A stretch of DNA of 36,563 bases, from contig JAIVFH010000268.1 in NCBI GenBank assembly GCA_025765595.1, forward strand, positions 1 through 36,563, read 5' to 3'. The notes beneath the pieces were generated by a model, which saw nothing but the letters and a program-made list of their open reading frames with translations, was not told the DNA's origin and did not search any database. Positions 30,561 to 36,563 of this stretch are shown in pieces. Made by a program: the position numbers and the translations under genes. How positions within the stretch are numbered: position 1 is the first letter of the stretch; each line of letters begins with the position of its first letter. The stretch is from Obelidium mucronatum (taxonomy: Eukaryota > Chytridiomycota > Chytridiomycetes > Chytridiales > Chytriomycetaceae).

Positions 30561-33500
30561 CTAATCTCGGAGTTGCTCCAGCATCTCCAGCGCCTGATTA
30601 CCAAGTGTGTTCGTAGAAACCTTGCGTTGCGTCCATATCCCGCTAGTTCCACTCAATGGCCTCCGTTTCCCACTGGCATCCAAAGTGGAACTGACAGGGG
30701 CATCCAGTTCAAGGGAGCCCCCTTTAAGAGATGCGAGAATATCATCCATCATATTCCCGCCTTTTGAAGAGTTTCCGCTATCCGCTTTTATTGTCGGCAA
30801 CAGTTTAGAACTTGATATTGCTCGCTGCAATTCCCGCTCCTAGGATATAAGTTAAAAAACCGACACGATGCGAAAAAAAAACAGACAAATTACTTCTTGC
30901 AGGCGTTTCCTCTTCTCTAGTTTTGCCAATCGGTCTCTTTCGATAGTATTTTCTTTTTCAGCTCTCTGGAAAAAAAAACAGCATTAAAAACAGAGAAAGA
31001 CAGCGAGACAGATCATCCTACTTCATAACTCTGTAAAAACAGTTTGAACATTCCAAAAAACTCATCAAACGGAGTCTTTTCTGGATCTTCTCCAAAAAAC
31101 GATACAATCCTTCGAAATCCGGATTCCAATTTGGTCATTCTGGTTGTCAACTCATTCACGCTTGTAGAAGCAGTTTCTGAAAAGGGCTTCACTGCGCCAA
31201 TATACAAGTCAACATTTTCAGACTTTTCCTGAGTATTGGAGAGGGTTTCAATGACTGAGCACATTTCTTTGAGTCCCTTTTGGAGGATCTTCAAGTCGGA
31301 CTTAAGCACTTCAATACTCACTATTAAAAGATATTAACCGATGGAGACTTTTGTATTGGGAATTTCTCACATCTGGCTGCAGGAATACAGTCCAGCAACT
31401 CCTTCGCAAAGCCCGACAGATCAGGGAATTTTTCATCTATAACATCTGCTAGAAAATGAAGAAGAGACCCCTTTCCTTCAGTCGATTTTACATCGGCCAG
31501 CTGACGATTTGGAAAAATCAATTTTGTAGATGGCTGTGAGTTCGCTCCCGACACACACCTTATTGATGCTATTGATTCGAAAACCGTGCACAGAGCCAAT
31601 AAAAGTACCCGAATTCATGAAATTTCCAAGAGAAAGCACGATCTGGTGGGCGCTTGTTTCAGCATGTGTGGATTCAAAGTCAATGAAAGGGGTTTCAAAC
31701 CTCCAAAACTTTCAGAAACTTTTCGCATTTATCCAAGCAAGAAACCGCTGACAAACCATAACCAAGATCCTGCGTAAAGAGCAAGACGGAGGTTTTAACT
31801 CTATCATTTACGCCAGTCCTTCGAAACAAACCTCGTCTAGTGCTTTGAACCTCTCCGCAAATGATAATTTAAATAGAATAGAATTCATTACGCCATTTCG
31901 GGAAGGAATATCCAAGATCTGTTGGGGGGTTCTTGCTCAAAGAAAGATCGAGGAATCAAAAAAATTGTGATTCTATACCGTCATCAAAAATTGTTCAGCT
32001 TTCCTCAAGCTCGCAAATTCGCCTTTGAAGGCTTTGAGCGTTTTCGTCTAAAATACTGGTTGTGAAAAAATATCCAAAAATTAAGATTGCTCCACCTCAT
32101 CCTGAGTAGGGAGGAAAACAATAAGTTGCTTGATGATGGACTCAGAAACAATCTCTTCATTGATTGACATCACAGCCTTCACCAAATCACTGGCAGAATA
32201 CTGACGCAAGCGTCCAAGCATAATCACTAAAAACCGTGTCATCAAGTTTGGTTTCAGTTATGCTTTGCTGAACCATAAGAGGCGCAGCCGAAATACTCAA
32301 CTCATATTTTGTGCCTTTTTTCCATCAATCAAAGTCACTTCGGTAGGCTTTGTTGAATTTGACATTCCCGGGACTGAATCGCTTTCCAACTTGATTTGCT
32401 CGTCACTAACAACTGGTTTCAAAACTTTCGGTTTGACACCAAATCTTGTTTGGATATCTTTGAAAACTCCTTCTGCATCCAATCGCGTCTCAAGGTCCGT
32501 TTTGCTGGGACTATCCGCAGAAACGGCAATCGACAATGATACAGAATTTATCTTCTTCAACCACATTGATTCTTTGATGACACCATCTGGAAGGCGATCC
32601 CATTGGAGTCTTCGCACTTCCGTAGTTGGTTTATATTTTTGCACCCGTTTGGGCAGTCCAATTGGTGGGGCAGGGGCCCCCGGCATGGGTGGAGGTGGCG
32701 GTGGCGGACCTAATGAATTGACTTCAGGAGCAGGTGATGACTGTCTACCTGCCATGCCCGGAGGAGGTGGTGGTGGAGGTGGTGGAGGTGGACCACCTAT
32801 GATTTGGGTTCAGATGCTATTCGAGATTTGAAATATTACTTGAAATTTACCAAAAACTTCTGGAAGAGACGGAGGAGGTGGTGGTGGTGGAGGGGCTGAT
32901 CCGGGTGGCGGCGGGGGAGGAGGTATTCCTGCAAACGGTTGGTTATTATTGAATCAAACTCGCCAGAAATTACCATTCGTTATTTGCGGCGGCAGTGGCA
33001 CAGAGGGAATTGGTAATGGACTGGGGCTTGTTACAATGGCCGGAATGATTGATGTGGAATCATCCGGAATAAAGGCTGCAGAATCCACCTTTTGCAAGAC
33101 GCCCTGATTGGCGGTAATAGCCGCGTATATTTGTCCAAGGTCTTGCTTTAAATTCTGCATAAATGAGTCCTGCTTCAGCTTTAATCGAGCAAGTTTCTGT
33201 GATTGATCGTCGAGATCCATTTCCTTTTGCCGCAAAATATCCTGCATCGCTGAAAACTTCATGATGTCTTTTGGATTGCTTTGTTCTAAAAGTAGGACAT
33301 GAACTTCCATACTTGATGGTTACAACTACACACCGGATCGCGGAAACTCCAAATCTCGCTCCAATTTCCTTTTCTCTGATGTTATTTCGGAGAGTTTCAG
33401 CTTGGTTTTGACTATATCAGCCTTTAACGCCTCCATTTCATCCAGCTGGACAAAACCTTGGAGTATTTCATCGACAGGTACTCGATAGGTGTCAAGAAAA

Positions 33501-35522
33501 TCACACTGCAGTCCTTTTCCGTCCAAAACCATCTGAGAAAGCAGCTTATCAACAAGTTGCAAGAACTTTGTCCTTTGATTCCCAAATATTAATATCCAAA
33601 AAAGCCAAAAATCGAAAAGGCATTAAAACAAACCTAGACACCTCATCAATCATTCTCGTTGGAATCAATAAATTTTTCAAAATTGACTTCACGTATTCCC
33701 TCCCTGATATATCCTGCTTATAGCTCTCCATCAGTACATCCAGCACCTTGTGTTCGTCTTCCATGTCGAGGATATCATCACAGATCCCTGCATCAATTCC
33801 ATCCACAAACTCATCGTGATCTAATTGCGCTCGTGCTTCAAATTCAGTAACGTGGACCATGATTCCAGAATTTTCTGCTGGGGCCCAAGTTTTTAGCTTC
33901 TTGAAAATTCGAAAGAGTCCACATGTTGTCAATTCATTGCGCAGATGGATTCGATATTCTAGTTGTGACGGAACTTGAACAATGTATCGGATCAATGCCA
34001 ATGCTGAGATCTTCAACAATAATTAACACACTAGTAAACGGAACTATCAACTGATTTCTGCTAAACTTACTAAATAATCCTTCATATCTTTATGTGCCTT
34101 TTCTCTGTTCATCGATACGATCCCAGCTACAGAACTGGCATCCTTTTTCGGCCCGCTGTATCCCTTTGATCCAACAAGACTCCCAAAGGTTCCCCGACTT
34201 TCAACAATCTCCGAAATAGTTAACAAAAATCTCTCAAAAAGCCGTAGATTACTTTGCTCTGAGCGGTATGTCTCAAAAGCACGAATCACTAAATTGTGGC
34301 CTTTTGGATAATTCAAAGCGACAAGAGCTAGAAGAAAGTCTGTTGCAGATGTCCGGGACGGAAGAATTGGAGAATCTAATGAGAATGTGAGGATATTGAT
34401 CCATTCTGGTCTTGCCAGAAGGTCGTTGATTTCTCTCTACGTCACAAAACCATGGCTTAACAAAAGCATTGAAATCAACAATGCAGAATACCTCATTGTT
34501 GACTGCTATTTTCAGAATCTTGAGAATTTCGAGCTCGGCTTCAACGTATTTTTGTTTTCTGATGTCAGAGGTGTTTAGAACTTTTCATTGTGGTTGGTTT
34601 GCAACGTACTTTTCCTTCTTTCCGTGAATGCTTCGGAGCAGCGTAAATAGTACATCTAATCCGCCAAGATCCAAGAACTGCCGCAGCCATCTGATGATAC
34701 ATTCTCAGTTTCTCAAAACCGAGACCAATGTTCTCTCACCCTTCTCCGCTAGTTTTGCATTGTATCCTCAGCTGCGCTAAAATATCTTTGACGGGTATTC
34801 CATTTCTCCCTCCAGATACGCTACCCCCACCTCCATGTCCGCTGCCACTAGAATGCGAAGAAGACCGTGTGACGAACTGAACAATCGAGTTCGTCATTGA
34901 TTTCCCAATTGAACTGGTCAAGTATGAATTCGCGTTCCTCAATGCATCTATATAGAACATTGGTGGCTTTTCTGCGTCTTGGAGAACTGAGTGGCCAGCA
35001 GTTGATGTACATTGACACTGTGATAATTTCCCGTGAGTTGATACAATTGAGGAGGATGCAAATCTAGAGCAGCAACTTACGTACACCTGCTTGATGAGTT
35101 GGAGTTTTTGATCTTTTGGGAATCTTCGCATTGACTCCCGTTTTGAATCAGCATGACCACCCTAAACAAAAGAAAAAAACAAATTCAGACAAGCATGAAT
35201 TAAGCTTGAGATAGAGAGAGAGGGGCATTCTCGCTGATGTTAATTTCGCTTTTGAAATTATAATTGCGAGTCGCGTTTTTTTTTTTCAACATACACAGTC
35301 CAACGCCATCTCAAACAGCGCAGACAAATCTTCGTCAGAGACTTCAGCTGCTTTCTTTGGCATTAAATCAAACTGGACGCAAATGCTGACGAATTCATCG
35401 TGTTGCGGATTTGAGTTTGAAGAGCTGAAGATACTGGTCGCGTTTGATGAAGACCGAACATGGCTAGAGTGATGTAAAGCGGATGCAGATGACGAATTAA
35501 ATAGCGTTTTGAAGTCAGAAAA
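30561..35522 (-). CDS. Diaphanous-related formin (GBD-FH3-FH1-FH2-DAD)
   Basis: Nucleates and elongates unbranched actin filaments; Rho binding to the GBD releases DAD autoinhibition. Twenty exons close in phase from 35522 to the stop at 30561, giving about 1268 aa. The start codon is not resolved: the first exon (35522-35295) may follow an acceptor at CATCAG or begin upstream. GBD: KRESMRRFPKDQKLQLIKQV. FH3: WLRQFLDLGGLDVLFTLL and LLALVALNYPKGHNLVIRAF, with a long helical dimerisation part. A coiled coil (KLKLSEITSEKRKLERDLEF) precedes FH1, which has several runs of 6-12 Pro over exons 32928-32302. FH2: YKPTTEVRRLQWDRLPD, LKAFKGEFASLRKAEQFL, LSLGNFMNSGTFIGSVHGF, LADVKSTEGKGSLLHFL. DAD: NMMDDILASLKGG. 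One intron (33333-33286) is only 48 nt. It is convergent with the hydroxylase gene, 36 bp apart. Confidence 0.93.
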
Positions 35523-35684
35523 CTGATGACGAGTTGTGCATCTGAATTCGATGCATTATTGAGGCTGTTTTATTTATCAGATATTTTATTTTGTATTTGT
35601 CCAAGTCCAACATGCTCTCCATATTCAAAAACACAACTCTATATACGGTAAAGCAGAAATAACTTATCAATCAAAATTCATTGT

Positions 35685-36518
35685 TCACGCCCTGGTGAAG
35701 AACGCGTCCACCCCATAGTACTGACGATACAACCACGAAATACCCAGCAGAGTGTCCTTGTTGTAAATTTCCAACCCTTCCTCCTGAATAAGTTTCACCA
35801 AAGCCTCCTCTTTGCTGGATACTTTGACGAATTCCTCAATCTGCGATCGCAGGACGGCATGGAGATCAACAGCCAACACAGCCTCCTGCACCTGTTTCCT
35901 GGTTGGCACAAACTCAGCACCATCACTTGATCCTCGAATCCATGAAACAATCCCAGCATCAGCGCCGCTCGCCTCAACAGCATCCCCAAGAACCCTTCGC
36001 ACTTCCTCATCCCCCAAAGTCCGTTGCAGCCAAAAAACAAACCCATTCCCATCTTTCGTTACATGCTCCAACTCGACACCAGCACCTGAAAGCTCATCTC
36101 CATTCAAAGAACCCAATAAAGCCGCCAAATCCCTACCCAACCGACTCGCACAAATATCATGCGCGCACATTTGCTCCCACGCCATCAAATCCCCAATCGA
36201 CTTCAAAAGCCGTAACCGTGGGAACCGTGAGCAAGTTTGGATCGTGGCTGCTCGCATCACACAGCAAAAACTGGGATGTTGGAACCGTTTGGATTGTCGC
36301 TCAATGACGGCAAACAATGCGCGGACCGTTTCGTCTGTGGGTAGAGTTGTTGTAGTTTGTTTCTTGGATTCCCGTTTTAGCATGAGTGGTTCATCGTCGC
36401 TGGATGTGTCTTCTGGAGTTGTGACTTGGTGTAATGGGCTAGCACCGACGACAGTCTTGTCATTGACTTCAGTCAATGACTTTAGAACTTCTAGTGTCTC
36501 GTGTTTCAAGAGAAGCAT
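35685..36518 (-). CDS. Unrecognised protein, 277 aa (right edge)
   Basis: A single open frame that ends with TYGVDAFFTRA-like residues (WLYRQYYGVDAFFTRA). The ATG at 36518 gives 277 aa. The frame stays open upstream (HEPLAHMLLLKHETLEVL) until a TAA at the last three bases of the window, so the true start or an upstream exon may lie outside. The sequence has amphipathic helices, for example VRALFAVIERQSKRF, RLRLLKSIGDLMAWEQMC and QVQEAVLAVDLHAVLRSQIE, and an acidic loop TTPEDTSSDDEP. It looks like a helical-repeat or scaffold protein, but I recognise no family. It lies tandem to and about 160 bp upstream of the formin. Confidence 0.6.
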   Translation of the reverse strand: MLLLKHETLEVLKSLTEVNDKTVVGASPLHQVTTPEDTSSDDEPLMLKRESKKQTTTTLPTDETVRALFAVIERQSKRFQHPSFCCVMRAATIQTCSRFPRLRLLKSIGDLMAWEQMCAHDICASRLGRDLAALLGSLNGDELSGAGVELEHVTKDGNGFVFWLQRTLGDEEVRRVLGDAVEASGADAGIVSWIRGSSDGAEFVPTRKQVQEAVLAVDLHAVLRSQIEEFVKVSSKEEALVKLIQEEGLEIYNKDTLLGISWLYRQYYGVDAFFTRA

Positions 36519-36563
36519 GTGAGCCAGCGGTTCGTGGCCGACCCATTGGAGGACACGGAGTTA

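Noticed and set aside
35795..36522. Plus-strand ORFs opposite the right-edge gene
   Set aside because: Antisense shadows; the minus-strand frame has more plausible amphipathic helices and composition.

Overview
This is nuclear DNA of a fungus, most likely an early-diverging, chytrid-like one. The best evidence is a velvet-domain regulator (20237-23137), a family found essentially only in fungi. It is supported by a fungal-type branchpoint-binding protein, a diaphanous-related formin, an allantoate-permease-type transporter family and a Crinkler-like fragment. Genes are dense, with about 33-340 bp between many neighbours. Introns are many and short, mostly 48-120 nt, with GTRNGT-like donors and YAG acceptors. 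I rebuilt exons by following protein-family conservation and requiring splice phases to close.

Layout. 1-258: tail of a MutS homologue, MSH3-like. 376-448: first of four near-identical tRNA-Val(CAC) genes (others at 6454, 12850 and 26768). 652-1244: Crinkler-like gene fragment. 1573-3271, 4352-6062 and 27280-28977: three copies of one 4-exon MFS anion:cation symporter gene; the third is intact and the first two carry single-base insertions. 6673-7677: CmcJ/NvfI-like oxygenase. 7787-10004: splicing factor 1 (branchpoint-binding protein), 7 exons. 10149-11423: 7-TM membrane protein, followed by a decayed tandem copy (11527-12490). 13045-13977: Rtf2. 14011-19898: a large SH3-DH-PH-linker-PX Rho exchange factor with several unresolved frame breaks. 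20237-23137: velvet protein with a long Q/P-rich tail, divergent from the exchange factor. 23796-24883: unknown protein. 24970-26552: PWWP plus IBD/TFIIS-N-like chromatin protein. 29485-30524: prolyl-4-hydroxylase-type oxygenase lacking an expected iron-binding His. 30561-35522: formin (GBD-FH3-FH1-FH2-DAD), 20 exons. 35685-36518: unrecognised ORF at the right edge.

Themes. Two polarity/cytoskeleton genes (a Rho-family exchange factor with scaffold domains and a Rho-controlled formin) sit in the same window as a velvet regulator, but nothing shows that they are co-regulated. The transporter family shows local expansion and decay, with duplicated flanking DNA. Several genes have isolated frame breaks without accumulated stop codons, so young pseudogenes or assembly indels are both possible. 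I found no CRISPR array, intact transposon or rRNA. The most unusual items are the SH3-DH-PH-PX architecture and the His-to-Asn change in the hydroxylase.
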